Shown in pieces: positions 1 through 8,360 of a DNA stretch of 64,000 nucleotides. The notes beneath the pieces are model-generated. The model made no database searches. It was not told the DNA's origin and was given only the letters and a program-made list of their open reading frames with translations. The stretch covers positions 28,745-92,744 of the forward strand of contig CAVIJD010000003.1 in NCBI GenBank assembly GCA_963643165.1, read 5' to 3'. Origin of the DNA: F23-D06 sp963643165. Lineage in GTDB: Bacteria; Bacteroidota; Bacteroidia; Bacteroidales; WCHB1-69. The first letter of the stretch is position 1; the number at the start of each line of letters is the position of its first letter. The translations under genes were made by a program, and so were the position numbers.

Positions 1-722
1 CTGAAATCTTCTTCCATACGGGTGCCGCGGATGATTTGCAACTGGTGGAACTTGAGGTCGTGCAGGGGCAGCCTGTTCACGATGTTCACCTCCTTGAGCC
101 ATTGTTCCGGTGTTTCGCCAGGGAGTCCGAAGATGAGATGACCGCCAATGGGAATGTTGTGAGATTCAATGTGTTGCAAGGCTTCAAGGGTGCATGCTAC
201 GTTGTGCCCCCGGTTGATTCGGGCGAGCGTTCGTTCCTGAAGACTCTCTATGCCCAATTCCAACTGCACGTAAGTGTGTTGTTGCAAGTCTTCCAGATAG
301 CACAGCAACGGTTCGCTGATGCAGTCGGGGCGCGTGGAGATGACAATGCCGCTGATGGCCGGATGTTGCAAGGCCTCTTCATAGCGTGTCCGCAAAACCG
401 GCAATGGGGCGTAGGTGCCGGTGTAAGCTTGGAAATAGGCCAGATAGCCGGTCTGTTCGTTGTGGGGCTTGCGGAAGAATGCGATGCCGTCGTCGATCTG
501 TCGGGTGACGTTTTTTTGCGGACTGCAGTAGGCCGGCATAAAAGCTTCGTTGCTGCAGAAAGTACAGCCGCCTGTGCTGCAATGCCCGTCGCGGTTTGGA
601 CAGGTGAAGCCGCCGTTGATGGCGATGCGCTGCATACGCTTCCCGAAATGGCTGCGCGAGAACCGGATGTAGGAGTTGAAACGCCGGGTGTCACCCCAGG
701 GATAGACGGTTGCCGCGCCCAT
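1..722 (-). CDS. Radical SAM protein, TIGR01212/YhcC-like (3' end cut by window edge)
   Basis: The first 240 codons of a radical-SAM enzyme read leftward off the window. Near residue 33 there is a cysteine cluster of the form CPNRDG..C...GCTFC, the [4Fe-4S]/SAM-binding pattern of the TIGR01212 (YhcC-like) family. Later segments QLELGIESL and GHLIFGLPGET are typical of Elp3-like radical-SAM barrels. The ATG at 722 overlaps the TGA of the upstream lipoprotein gene (TGATG), suggesting translational coupling. The substrate of this family is not settled. No frame disruption is seen; the gene is partial only because the window ends. Confidence 0.85.
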   Translation of the reverse strand, partial: MGAATVYPWGDTRRFNSYIRFSRSHFGKRMQRIAINGGFTCPNRDGHCSTGGCTFCSNEAFMPAYCSPQKNVTRQIDDGIAFFRKPHNEQTGYLAYFQAYTGTYAPLPVLRTRYEEALQHPAISGIVISTRPDCISEPLLCYLEDLQQHTYVQLELGIESLQERTLARINRGHNVACTLEALQHIESHNIPIGGHLIFGLPGETPEQWLKEVNIVNRLPLHDLKFHQLQIIRGTRMEEDF

Positions 723-1234
723 CAGTCTTTGTATAGCAGGTTGTCGCCGAACGGGTCCAGCGTGTAGGTCTTTTTCTTGTCCGGGGTGGACAGGAAGATG
801 AACGGCATCTTTTTGCCGTCTTTGTGATAGGTGCAGGACACCATAAACAACAAGGGAGCCTCGTCTTGGAGGTCGCCCGCGTCAATCAGGTCGTCAAAGT
901 CCTGCTGGGTGCGCAGCGCCTCGTTGATGTAGAGATCCAGGTATTCGAGTTTCTGCTGGTCGCCGTTTAGCGCCGTCTCTTCATACTGCTGCTGATAGGC
1001 CAGAATCATCTCTTGCAGCAGTTGGGAGTTGAGCCGTGCATAGCGCAATTCTGTCAGGGTGTCTATGCTGACGACGGTGAGCGAGTCGTAACCGGTGATC
1101 TGCTCCTCTTTGAGATAGGTTTTGGCGAGCGATTTCATCTGTCGCTGCAATTTTTTTGCCTCCCGGTTTTGGCAGGCAGGCAGTGTCAGTATGGCAACCG
1201 CAAGGAGCGACAAGAGGATGAGGTTTTTCTTCAT
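722..1234 (-). CDS. Small predicted lipoprotein
   Basis: A 170-aa protein with an N-terminal hydrophobic segment ending in LTLPAC, a lipobox that places it as a lipoprotein with Cys21 as the lipidated residue. The rest is charged and helix-rich (KKLQRQMKSLAKTYL), with no catalytic motif I recognise. It sits between a DUF4831 gene upstream (12 bp gap) and a radical-SAM gene downstream (1-nt overlap), so it is probably in one minus-strand operon. Function unknown. Confidence 0.75.
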   Translation of the reverse strand: MKKNLILLSLLAVAILTLPACQNREAKKLQRQMKSLAKTYLKEEQITGYDSLTVVSIDTLTELRYARLNSQLLQEMILAYQQQYEETALNGDQQKLEYLDLYINEALRTQQDFDDLIDAGDLQDEAPLLFMVSCTYHKDGKKMPFIFLSTPDKKKTYTLDPFGDNLLYKD

Positions 1235-1246
1235 CGTAAGAAAAGA

Positions 1247-2341
1247 TTAGAAAACATAGCCTATTTTAGGAATGGAAATGTCGTCCAAGCCTGACGGGAG
1301 CGTCTGAATGTCACCGAATTGGTAGATGTTCATAATGCCGTAGTCGTGGACTGGGTCATTGCCGCAGGTGAGGGTTATGTGTGCCGGCATCGGGGTGCGG
1401 TGCCGGTATCCGGCAGTCTTGGCTTTCTTGCCGTTGTCGTCGGTGCGGAAGGTTGCAAGGTCAAAAACGGGAGAAAGAGAGAGTTGGTATGTTTTCCCGT
1501 TGTTGGAGAAAGAAATGCCCGTGTCTTCCGAGAAAGAGAACAACGGAACGGTGGTTTCTGCGCCCGGAAGAATATAGAAAGTGTATTCCTGTTCATTTTC
1601 GAGGGTCAGGCCTTTGAAGAGGCTGAGGTAGTTCTCTTCGGTTTGCTTCAGCGCTGCAATCATGGTCTTTACAGCTTCGGCGGAATAGGCTGTTTCTTGC
1701 TCGCCGGAAGCCAGTTGGTATTGGTCTTGGCGACTTTTGTTGATGACGTCGGCGGCCTCCTGCGCTTTTTGGCGGTCCGTCTTGTGAACCGTCTTGGTTT
1801 TGTTGGCAGGTATTTGGGTCACGACACCGTCAATGATTTTGGTCTCAACAAAGGCGGCTTCCGTTTGGGTGAAGGAGGGGTCGGCGTAGTTGCTGAAGAA
1901 GTCCGGCACGGAGTCGGTGGATGCTGTGTAGTTCACGGTGCTGTTTGAGGGGAGTGTCAGCAACCCGTCATTGAAAAGGGAGCACAGGAGTTTGCTTTTG
2001 TCTTGTTTTGAAGACAACTCCACCAGATAGGCGTGGCTGAAGTCGGGGACTTCAATGGCCTGGACTTGCACTTGGTGCAGCCGGTAGCGGGTGCGGTTTT
2101 CGGAGATGATGTTCGTGAGCCCGAGCAGCGACTGTGCATGTTCGGCATAGTAGCCTTTAAGTTCGCGCACTTTTATGGTCTTGACGGTGATTTTGAAGGC
2201 GGTGGTGGGCAAGGCGTACCTGAAAGTGTTGCCTTTGACGGCAATGCCGCTGTCGAGTGGCAGGGGAAGCACGTTTTTCTGGGCGTTGGCGGAAACCAGC
2301 AGCAGGCACGATATTACGGTGAGGATAATCTGTCGTTTCAT
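1247..2341 (-). CDS. DUF4831 family secreted protein
   Basis: A 364-aa protein with a signal peptide (ends SANAQ). The conserved N-terminal part (LPLDSGIAVKGNTFRYALP) followed by a TxFKITV strand and a YYAEHAQSLLG segment matches the DUF4831 family of Bacteroidota as I know it. Mature protein is probably periplasmic or membrane-associated; no enzymatic motif is visible. It lies 27 bp downstream of a zinc-peptidase gene on the same strand and 12 bp upstream of the lipoprotein gene, so the four genes from 3055 down to 1 look like one transcription unit. Confidence 0.8.
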   Translation of the reverse strand: MKRQIILTVISCLLLVSANAQKNVLPLPLDSGIAVKGNTFRYALPTTAFKITVKTIKVRELKGYYAEHAQSLLGLTNIISENRTRYRLHQVQVQAIEVPDFSHAYLVELSSKQDKSKLLCSLFNDGLLTLPSNSTVNYTASTDSVPDFFSNYADPSFTQTEAAFVETKIIDGVVTQIPANKTKTVHKTDRQKAQEAADVINKSRQDQYQLASGEQETAYSAEAVKTMIAALKQTEENYLSLFKGLTLENEQEYTFYILPGAETTVPLFSFSEDTGISFSNNGKTYQLSLSPVFDLATFRTDDNGKKAKTAGYRHRTPMPAHITLTCGNDPVHDYGIMNIYQFGDIQTLPSGLDDISIPKIGYVF

Positions 2342-2368
2342 AGAGTTTTGGTTGATGGTAAGTTGATT

Positions 2369-3055
2369 TTAGTCGCGGTTGCCTGCTAACAAGGCGATAT
2401 AATAAAGCAGGGTGGCCAGTGAGGAGAGGGCGGCGATGAGGTAGGTGCGAGCGGCCCATTTGAGAGCGTCGCGGGCGGAGTCCGTCTCCCGGCCGTTGGT
2501 GATGCCTGTGTTTTCAAGCCAGGCCACGGCACGCGACGAGGCGTTGTACTCGACAGGAAGGGTGATGACAGAGAACAAGGTGGTCAAGGCGAAGAGTACG
2601 ATGCCGATGATGAGCACCACCTCGCCGAGCGTGGCAGAGAAGCCCAGCAACAGCATTCCGGCAAGGAGAATCCATTGTGACCAGTTGGCGCCGAATTGCA
2701 CTATGGGTACAAGTCGTGAACGCATCGAGAGCCAGTGGTAGGCGGTGGCGTGCTGCACGGCATGGCCGCACTCGTGGGCGGCAACCGCCGCAGAGGCGAT
2801 GCTGCAGCCGGAATAAACGTCAGGACTCAAGTTGACGGTTTTGTTCTGCGGGTTGTAGTGGTCCGTGAGATGCCCTTGAACGCATGTTACGCGGACATCG
2901 TAGATGCCGTTGTCGCGCAACATCTTTTCAGCAACCTGTTGCCCTGAAAGTCCGCTGCTGAGCCGCATTTTGGAATACTTGGCAATCCGGGAGTTCAATA
3001 CTTTGCTGACGATGAAACTCAGCACCATAAAGACGATGAAAATGATCCAATACAT
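2369..3055 (-). CDS. Membrane zinc metallopeptidase (Zn_peptidase_2 / YugP family)
   Basis: A 228-aa membrane protein. It starts with a hydrophobic segment (IIFIVFMVLSFIVSKVL) and carries HECGHAVQH near residue 114, an HExxH-type zinc site of the PF04298 family. Several hydrophobic segments follow (WILLAGMLLLGF, VVLIIGIVLFALTTLF, a C-terminal helix). The family is assumed to act as membrane-bound zinc proteases; substrates are unknown. It is first in a minus-strand unit, with a promoter-like box at 3094-3101. Confidence 0.88.
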   Translation of the reverse strand: MYWIIFIVFMVLSFIVSKVLNSRIAKYSKMRLSSGLSGQQVAEKMLRDNGIYDVRVTCVQGHLTDHYNPQNKTVNLSPDVYSGCSIASAAVAAHECGHAVQHATAYHWLSMRSRLVPIVQFGANWSQWILLAGMLLLGFSATLGEVVLIIGIVLFALTTLFSVITLPVEYNASSRAVAWLENTGITNGRETDSARDALKWAARTYLIAALSSLATLLYYIALLAGNRD

Positions 3056-3093
3056 ATAGTTCTTGTTTTTGTTAGTTTACTAATAAAGCGGTG

Positions 3094-3101
3094 CAAAGGT
3101 A
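3094..3101 (-). promoter_or_regulatory. -7 box (TAnnTTTG) for the zinc peptidase operon
   Basis: Minus strand reads TACCTTTG about 38 nt upstream of the ATG at 3055, matching the Bacteroidota -7 consensus. No clear TTTG -33 element lies at the expected spacing. Confidence 0.5.
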
Positions 3102-3285
3102 TGCTTTTTTGTGGTTTGTGCGAAAAAAAATCTCTGCCCAAAAAATCAAGAGTCAAGGCTGTGGTGTGGAATAGTGTGCGAAAGTTATTGATATTATGAA
3201 ACGTCAAAAAAAATCCCCCAGATTTCAATACGATGAAGAAAAGAATTATGTTACATTTGCACCGATTATTCAAAAAGAGAAAATT

Positions 3286-3381
3286 ATGAAAGCAAAAGCC
3301 ATTCCCCAGTTTCTTTTATTACGGTTTTGTTTGTTCTGGTTGGGGCTGAACAAGTTCATACTGCAAACCTCCTTGCTGTAA
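3286..3381 (+). CDS. Possible 31-aa hydrophobic small protein
   Basis: ATG at 3286 opens a 31-codon frame, basic at the N-terminus (MKAKAIP) then hydrophobic (QFLLLRFCLFWLGL). A TACATTTG box (3252-3259) lies 26 nt upstream and a purine-rich AAAGAGAAAA stretch precedes the ATG. The stop codon lies inside an inverted repeat. It could be a small membrane protein or chance; no homologue is known to me. Confidence 0.25.
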   Translation: MKAKAIPQFLLLRFCLFWLGLNKFILQTSLL

Positions 3382-3406
3382 GTGTGTGCAACAGTAGGGA
3401 GGTTTG
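3364..3406. repeat. Inverted repeat / hairpin
   Basis: CAAACCTCC (3364-3372) pairs perfectly with GGAGGTTTG (3398-3406), and inner CTGT/ACAG can extend the stem. There is no long T-tract, so it is not a standard terminator. Confidence 0.5.
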
Positions 3407-3591
3407 TGTGGCATAATTGTTTTGCTGAAATGTTTTATTTATTATTGTTGTGTCTGTGTGGCATTGGATTGCACCACCAATTTTGAGTCATAACCCATTC
3501 GCAAAGCACCTATGTATAAAAAGAATGAAACACAGTCAGTGTTCTTCTTCAAATAAATATAAATTCCAAAAACAATTAAATTGTAGCCATT

Positions 3592-5235
3592 ATGAAAACT
3601 TTAAAGATGCTTATGTGCTGTTTGATGCTTGCGGGCATCTCTTGTTATGCACAAGATTCCGGACGTGTGGGAAAATCGTCCTTTGATAAGGTACTTCATT
3701 CTTTTTCTGTCCAATACAACAACTGCCTCCAGTTCCCGGCACGCTTTGATTACCATTGTAATTCCTCTCTCGGGTGGAGTCCCAGCCTGTCATACGGAAA
3801 CGAATACTCGATTGGTTATGAACTGATTTCCAAGTCCGGTTTTGGATTTGGTTTAGATGTCACAAAAGGGTTGGTCGGGCTGAACGCCAAAACCCAAGGC
3901 CAATGGTCAATCAGATACGCTTCAAATTATGCTTTGGACTATGTGAATTTGCTGGAAGTTGACTATTGGGCAGTGAAAGCGAAAGCAACATATTCAAGAG
4001 TCTTGACGGACAGGGTTATGTTGAATGCTGCAGTTGGCTTGAATTTCCCGTTTTATACCCCGATGTTTGTCACATATATAAGCGCTCCGTACAACAACCT
4101 TGACGGAAACACCGACGAGAGTCTGTTCTTGAACAATGACGATTGTGTTCGCAACTGGGCCCCGGATCTTTTGTTGGGGGTGAATTTTCTGTTTCATACC
4201 AAAAGGAATCCCCGGAACAATTTTATTGTAGGCTGTAATTTCAATGCCGGTTTTTTGCCCCGTTATTCAGGCTATTTTGCCCTATCAGAATCTGTTGACC
4301 GGCATGATTGCGACATCAAGTACGGGTCATCTTACGTTGGTGTCAACTTCGGCTACTCATTTGTCGGATTCGACAAGACTTTTGACCGCAAAAAACATCG
4401 CCAAGAATCTGAATACCGCACTTTCGATTTCAACAGTGCCGTTCATGCGGTCTCTTTAGAGATGAACAACGGACTGGCAGTAGGTGGAAACGCACGTTGG
4501 GAAGGTCCAATCACTCCTGTGGTGCACACAACATATTCTCCTTCTTTGTCTTTGAAATACAGTTGTATGATACGCAAAGGTTTTGGCTTGTCTGTGTCGG
4601 TTCCCTTAGGATTGTTCAGACGTCAGGGAACAATTTCCCTGCAAGGCGTTGTGCCGTCAGACACGGTCTGGACAAATGGAACTGTCGGAGGCAATGATTC
4701 GGAAAATGGCCTGAGCCTTTCTTCTCCTTACTGCGGATTGTCTTTGCAGGCAAGTTATGCCCGTCAGATACACCGCAATGTCTTTATGCAGTGCGACCTC
4801 GGCTTTTCTGTACAACAGTTGCTCTACAACCATGAATTCGGATCGACGTCGTATGACGAAAACGGTATGGTTGTCCTGAGTGATGAAGGCTTCTCATACA
4901 TCGGGAATCCGTATGAACTTACTGCCGATGAGATGATTCCTTTTGCCCGCGAACACGTACAATACAGTCCAGATGTCGTCTGTTATCTCCCGAATATATG
5001 CGGCGGCATCAGTTTTATGGTTCACGGAAAGAATCCTTGCCACAATTTTGTCTTCGGGCTCAATTTCAATGTGGATTACACCACGCGTATTTCATATAAC
5101 TATACGACGCTGCCCAATTTCCCCCAAAAATACTACTCGTTTGGACTGATTAACTTTAACATGACAACAGTAGGTCTGCATGTGGGCTATAAGTTTATGA
5201 CAGGGAAGCAGGTGAAGTGGCAGGATAAAAGATAG
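3592..5235 (+). CDS. Outer-membrane beta-barrel-like protein with an internal duplication
   Basis: A 547-aa protein with a signal peptide (ends ISCYAQ). The rest is alternating aromatic/polar strands typical of an outer-membrane barrel. It appears to be two copies of one domain: residues about 31-262 and 284-537. Matching segments in order are YSPSLSL after WSPSLSY, KGFGLSVSVPLGL after SGFGFGLDVTKGL, LQASYARQI after AKATYSRVL, HNFVFGLNFNVDY after NNFIVGCNFNAGF, and VGLHVGYKFM after VGVNFGYSFV. It is monocistronic, convergent with the T9SS gene at 5437. No specific family recognised; function unknown. Confidence 0.75.
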   Translation: MKTLKMLMCCLMLAGISCYAQDSGRVGKSSFDKVLHSFSVQYNNCLQFPARFDYHCNSSLGWSPSLSYGNEYSIGYELISKSGFGFGLDVTKGLVGLNAKTQGQWSIRYASNYALDYVNLLEVDYWAVKAKATYSRVLTDRVMLNAAVGLNFPFYTPMFVTYISAPYNNLDGNTDESLFLNNDDCVRNWAPDLLLGVNFLFHTKRNPRNNFIVGCNFNAGFLPRYSGYFALSESVDRHDCDIKYGSSYVGVNFGYSFVGFDKTFDRKKHRQESEYRTFDFNSAVHAVSLEMNNGLAVGGNARWEGPITPVVHTTYSPSLSLKYSCMIRKGFGLSVSVPLGLFRRQGTISLQGVVPSDTVWTNGTVGGNDSENGLSLSSPYCGLSLQASYARQIHRNVFMQCDLGFSVQQLLYNHEFGSTSYDENGMVVLSDEGFSYIGNPYELTADEMIPFAREHVQYSPDVVCYLPNICGGISFMVHGKNPCHNFVFGLNFNVDYTTRISYNYTTLPNFPQKYYSFGLINFNMTTVGLHVGYKFMTGKQVKWQDKR

Positions 5236-5372
5236 GGGTGAAAACCGTCAAAACGTAAGAACTCGTTTGTCTGATGCCCAACGCATTGTATGTGTGGGTG
5301 AAGTTGAAAGCAGATGAGTTGTCTTTTTTTGACAATGCCTTGATTGCCAGCCGATTATTTTTTTCAATAAAG

Positions 5373-5411
5373 AAAAGAGGGGACATCTTTTGGAGGATGT
5401 CTCCCTCTTTT
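5373..5411. terminator. Bidirectional intrinsic terminator
   Basis: Stem AAGAGGGGACATC / GATGTCTCCCTCTT with A- and T-rich flanks lies between two convergent genes (ending at 5235 and 5437), able to serve both. Confidence 0.75.
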
Positions 5412-5436
5412 GAAGAAAAGTGGTGGTGAAAAACAA

Positions 5437-6930
5437 TTATTGTTTCATGATTTTAATGTTTTGTCCGTTGACGCTGAGCAGATAGAAGCCATTTTCGAGG
5501 CTGCTCAGGTCGATGGTGGTGTTGCCGTTCATCTGCTCGGTGCGAACCAGCTTGCCCGAGATGTCATAGAGGTACGCCACAGTCACTGTTTCGCCGCAGA
5601 CGATGGTACAGCGGTCGGACACGGGGTTGGGATAGACGGCGATGTGGGCTTTTTCGGCAGGGTTCTCTCTGACGGCGGCAGGCATCCAGCCGTTGAGCAC
5701 GGCCACACCCGACAAGTCAAAGCCGCTGCTGGCGAATGGGGTGGGGTAAGGGTCGTTGATGATTTGCCCGTACTGGTCGCGGGTGCCGTATTGCGGGTCA
5801 ATGGAGCCTACGACATCCACAAGTCGCACGTGTGTGATGTTGTTGATGTCGATGCCAGTGCTGTCGGCAAGCTGCGCCAAGTCAAAGGGCGTTCCCCAGC
5901 CGATGCGGTACTTGCCGGCGAGGTTGTTGATTTTGGTGGCGTCAACGCTGCCGCCATTGCCGATTTGTGTGCTGTCTTGTGTGTTTGAGGTGGCGGGAAA
6001 GCGAACATAACGCTCACCGTCAGAACTTACTTCCACGAAGGCCAACTCCAAGAAGGTATCGTTCAGTGCGTTCTCGAATACGGCAAAGTCGTAGCCGTCG
6101 CCGTCCTGAATGGGCAGGCTGAAGGTGAGCACGGCCGTGCCGCCGTCGCCAAGGCTAACCACACCGCTGGTGGTGACGCTCGAGGCTGCCCCAATGCCGT
6201 CTTCTTCAGTGCCGTAGGTGGCTAAAACGGAAGGGATGGCGATGTCTTGATAGCCGCGCGTGATTTGGCATCCCGTGGCCCAGCCTAAGATGGTGGGGTC
6301 TTCGCAATGGATGGCCTGACACCCCGGCGTGCCTACAATGCCGTCAAACAGCGTGTCAGGAGAGATGGGCGTTGGCGGTGTAGGGGGCGTAGGGGGCGTG
6401 ACGGTGTCCGGGACCTGATTTGGGTCGCTTACATAGTAGAGGGTGGCATTGTCAAAGGTGCAGTCGCCCCATTCCTGCAGACTGAAGTCTGCACCGGTCT
6501 GCAATTGGTCGCCAAGTCCGCTGTACCAATGGTCTCCGCTTGAGTAGGTCAACATTCCGCCAGTGATGGCGAGGTTGTAGGCGGAGTCTTGATAGGTTAC
6601 GCTTTCTACCCAACTGGTGACGCTTACGTTGATACGGCTGTCGGCAGCATTCAGTTCGTTGAAAAACTCCTGTACGGTCTTCGAGCCGTTCCAGGCATAG
6701 CCGTAAACTACCCCGACGGGATTGTCATTGTTGCAAAAGTAGAAACCTGCGGCAATGCGGTTGCTGCCTTGCCCGACCCAATATTGGATTTGTGCAGTGT
6801 CAACTACGGTCGTGACGGCTTTGACACCAGGCCTGAATTTGGCCCCGCCGTTCTGGTACGGGTACGGCGTCTGGGCAGAAAGGATACTTGCAAGAAACAG
6901 GATTGCAAGAAATAAGATGTTCTTTTTCAT
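5437..6930 (-). CDS. T9SS-sorted surface protein in the cobalamin-riboswitch operon
   Basis: A 497-aa protein with a signal peptide (ends SILSAQ). Residues about 45-175 form a domain with WVGQGSNRIAAGFYF and YGYAWNG, a module common in Bacteroidota surface proteins. A Pro/Thr linker (PPTPPTPPT) follows. The second domain, about 205-420, has GDGGTAVLTFSLPI, DFAVFEN, LAFVEVSSDG and SGFDLSGVAVLNGW. The last ~70 residues (VYPNPVSDR..., LYDISGKLV..., GFYLLSVNGQ) are a type A T9SS sorting domain, so the protein is probably exported and anchored on the cell surface. It starts 46 bp after the BtuG-like gene, so the riboswitch should control it too. A role in cobamide capture is inferred from position only. 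Confidence 0.8.
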   Translation of the reverse strand: MKKNILFLAILFLASILSAQTPYPYQNGGAKFRPGVKAVTTVVDTAQIQYWVGQGSNRIAAGFYFCNNDNPVGVVYGYAWNGSKTVQEFFNELNAADSRINVSVTSWVESVTYQDSAYNLAITGGMLTYSSGDHWYSGLGDQLQTGADFSLQEWGDCTFDNATLYYVSDPNQVPDTVTPPTPPTPPTPISPDTLFDGIVGTPGCQAIHCEDPTILGWATGCQITRGYQDIAIPSVLATYGTEEDGIGAASSVTTSGVVSLGDGGTAVLTFSLPIQDGDGYDFAVFENALNDTFLELAFVEVSSDGERYVRFPATSNTQDSTQIGNGGSVDATKINNLAGKYRIGWGTPFDLAQLADSTGIDINNITHVRLVDVVGSIDPQYGTRDQYGQIINDPYPTPFASSGFDLSGVAVLNGWMPAAVRENPAEKAHIAVYPNPVSDRCTIVCGETVTVAYLYDISGKLVRTEQMNGNTTIDLSSLENGFYLLSVNGQNIKIMKQ

Positions 6931-6976
6931 AGCGTTTTTTGATTTTTGTTTGTTATAATGAATGTTAGATGTCTGA

Positions 6977-8044
6977 TTAGTATTTCACCAATATTGTTCC
7001 CGGATTCAGCCCGACGGCAAACGAAAATTTCTTTTTCCCGTTCTTGTCAAAGCAGTAAACGTCCCCGTTGACGGTGAAGTCGTAGGCATCGGAGATGTAA
7101 ACGTCCCCGTTGAGTTGATTGACGGCGATGCCGTAGGGGCGTTTGAGCGTTGTGCCGTCGGTGACGAAATTCTCAGTGACGATGCCGTCGCTCTCCAAGT
7201 CCATCACCTTGATCCAGTTGTTGTAGTTGTTGTAGTCGCTGTAGTAAAGATAGGCGTATTTGCCGGCGATGGCAAAGTTGAGCACCTCCCAGTTGTATGT
7301 TCTGATGACCTCGTCGGTTGCAGCATCGATTTTCTGAAAGTTGTATGACTCGGAGCCGTAATTCCCGCGGGAGGCCACATAGACGTATTTGTCGTCGTAA
7401 CTTTGTATGATGTAAGGGTTTGTGGCGACTTCTATGGTGCGCAGCAGGGTAAAGGTGGACAGGTCGAATACGGAGACCGTTTTGCCGTAGTTGGGAGCAT
7501 TGAGGCCGCCGGAGTTGGCAACGTACAGTTTGCCGTTGCAGACGCAGACGCCCTCGGGGTTGCTGCCCGAGTGCGCCGTGGCATCTACGGTCAGGGTGGC
7601 GGTGTCGATGCGCACGATGTCGCCGTCAAAGCAGCTGACGTATGCTTTGTCGCGGTAAAAGGTCAGCCGCCGCGGCTGCTTGCCGTTCAGTTGGATGGCC
7701 TTGATGGACTTGGCATCCGACGGGTTCATCACATCCACACGGTTTGAGTTGTTGATGACGCAGTACAACTTGCCGCCGTATAGTTGCAGGTCGTTGCCGG
7801 TGTCGCCAAGGCCGCGTCCGTTGCTCTCAAGAAAGATGTCATTCGTCAAGTTGTTGGCGGTGAAGTCATAGTAGGTCAGCGTGCTGTTGTTATGCTGGTA
7901 GAGCCCCTCATTGAGCACATAGACCCCCTCCGCCTGGTAATCGACTGGCGGGGTGTTAGGGGTTTGAGGCTCGGGCGGGTTGCAGGATGCCGCAAGCCAG
8001 ATGCCCAAAAGGAGAAATACGGTTCGCTTTAATGTCAGTTTCAT
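6977..8044 (-). CDS. BtuG-like beta-propeller lipoprotein (DUF5074/YncE-like)
   Basis: A 355-aa lipoprotein from the ATG at 8044 (a longer start at 8068 is possible, but the signal peptide begins at MKLTLKR). The lipobox is LAASC. The rest repeats propeller blades: LYGGKLYCVINNSNRVDVM, KAYVSCFDGDIVRID, GKLYVANSGG, DKYVYVASRGN, GDVYISDAYDF. This is the architecture of the BtuG surface cobamide-binding proteins of gut Bacteroides. It is the first gene after a cobalamin riboswitch (8171-8324), which supports a B12-capture role; the family also includes propellers of unknown ligand. Confidence 0.8.
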   Translation of the reverse strand: MKLTLKRTVFLLLGIWLAASCNPPEPQTPNTPPVDYQAEGVYVLNEGLYQHNNSTLTYYDFTANNLTNDIFLESNGRGLGDTGNDLQLYGGKLYCVINNSNRVDVMNPSDAKSIKAIQLNGKQPRRLTFYRDKAYVSCFDGDIVRIDTATLTVDATAHSGSNPEGVCVCNGKLYVANSGGLNAPNYGKTVSVFDLSTFTLLRTIEVATNPYIIQSYDDKYVYVASRGNYGSESYNFQKIDAATDEVIRTYNWEVLNFAIAGKYAYLYYSDYNNYNNWIKVMDLESDGIVTENFVTDGTTLKRPYGIAVNQLNGDVYISDAYDFTVNGDVYCFDKNGKKKFSFAVGLNPGTILVKY

Positions 8045-8170
8045 TTCCTTCGCATTTTTTATCCACAAATATGCTTCGGGGAAAGTGGAAACTGCTCTGG
8101 ACGGAATGTCCTGAAGTTTTTCTCGCCACGACCAGCCTACCTCCCGAAGCGGTCAACAACTGTCTGCAGG

Positions 8171-8324
8171 CAGGTTTTCTGACTTGTTTCTTCCGCAATG
8201 TCTTCCCATCATGCGACAGTGACAAAGGTACTGCGGAAACGTATGAAACTTACAGCAGCGGGTACTGTACAGGATTTGCACCTGTTTCCCTTTCAGAAAT
8301 TCGCTTATGCGAACTCTTCACCTG
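8171..8324 (-). promoter_or_regulatory. Cobalamin (B12) riboswitch
   Basis: Read on the minus strand, the element has the features of the AdoCbl riboswitch class: an outer P1 stem (CAGGT near 8324 with ACCTG near 8171), GGGAAACAGGTGCAAATCC, then CCCGCTGCTGTAA, and a 3' part with GGGAAGAC and AACCTGCC. The conserved B12-box core lies about 8245-8290. It sits between the TonB receptor (stop at 8361) and the BtuG-like gene (start 8044), so it should repress the BtuG-like and T9SS genes when cobalamin is plentiful. No separate promoter was identified. Confidence 0.92.
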
Positions 8325-8360
8325 AAAACGGCGACAAAAATAGAAAAAAAAGTGTCCGGT

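Larger units (their letters stand above)
3056..3591. other. 536-bp intergenic region
   Basis: AT-rich region between divergent genes. It contains the minus-strand promoter box above, a possible 31-codon ORF at 3286-3381 with its own TAnnTTTG box (3252-3259), and an inverted repeat at 3364-3406. I see no convincing promoter directly in front of the gene at 3592 and nothing else recognisable. Confidence 0.6.
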
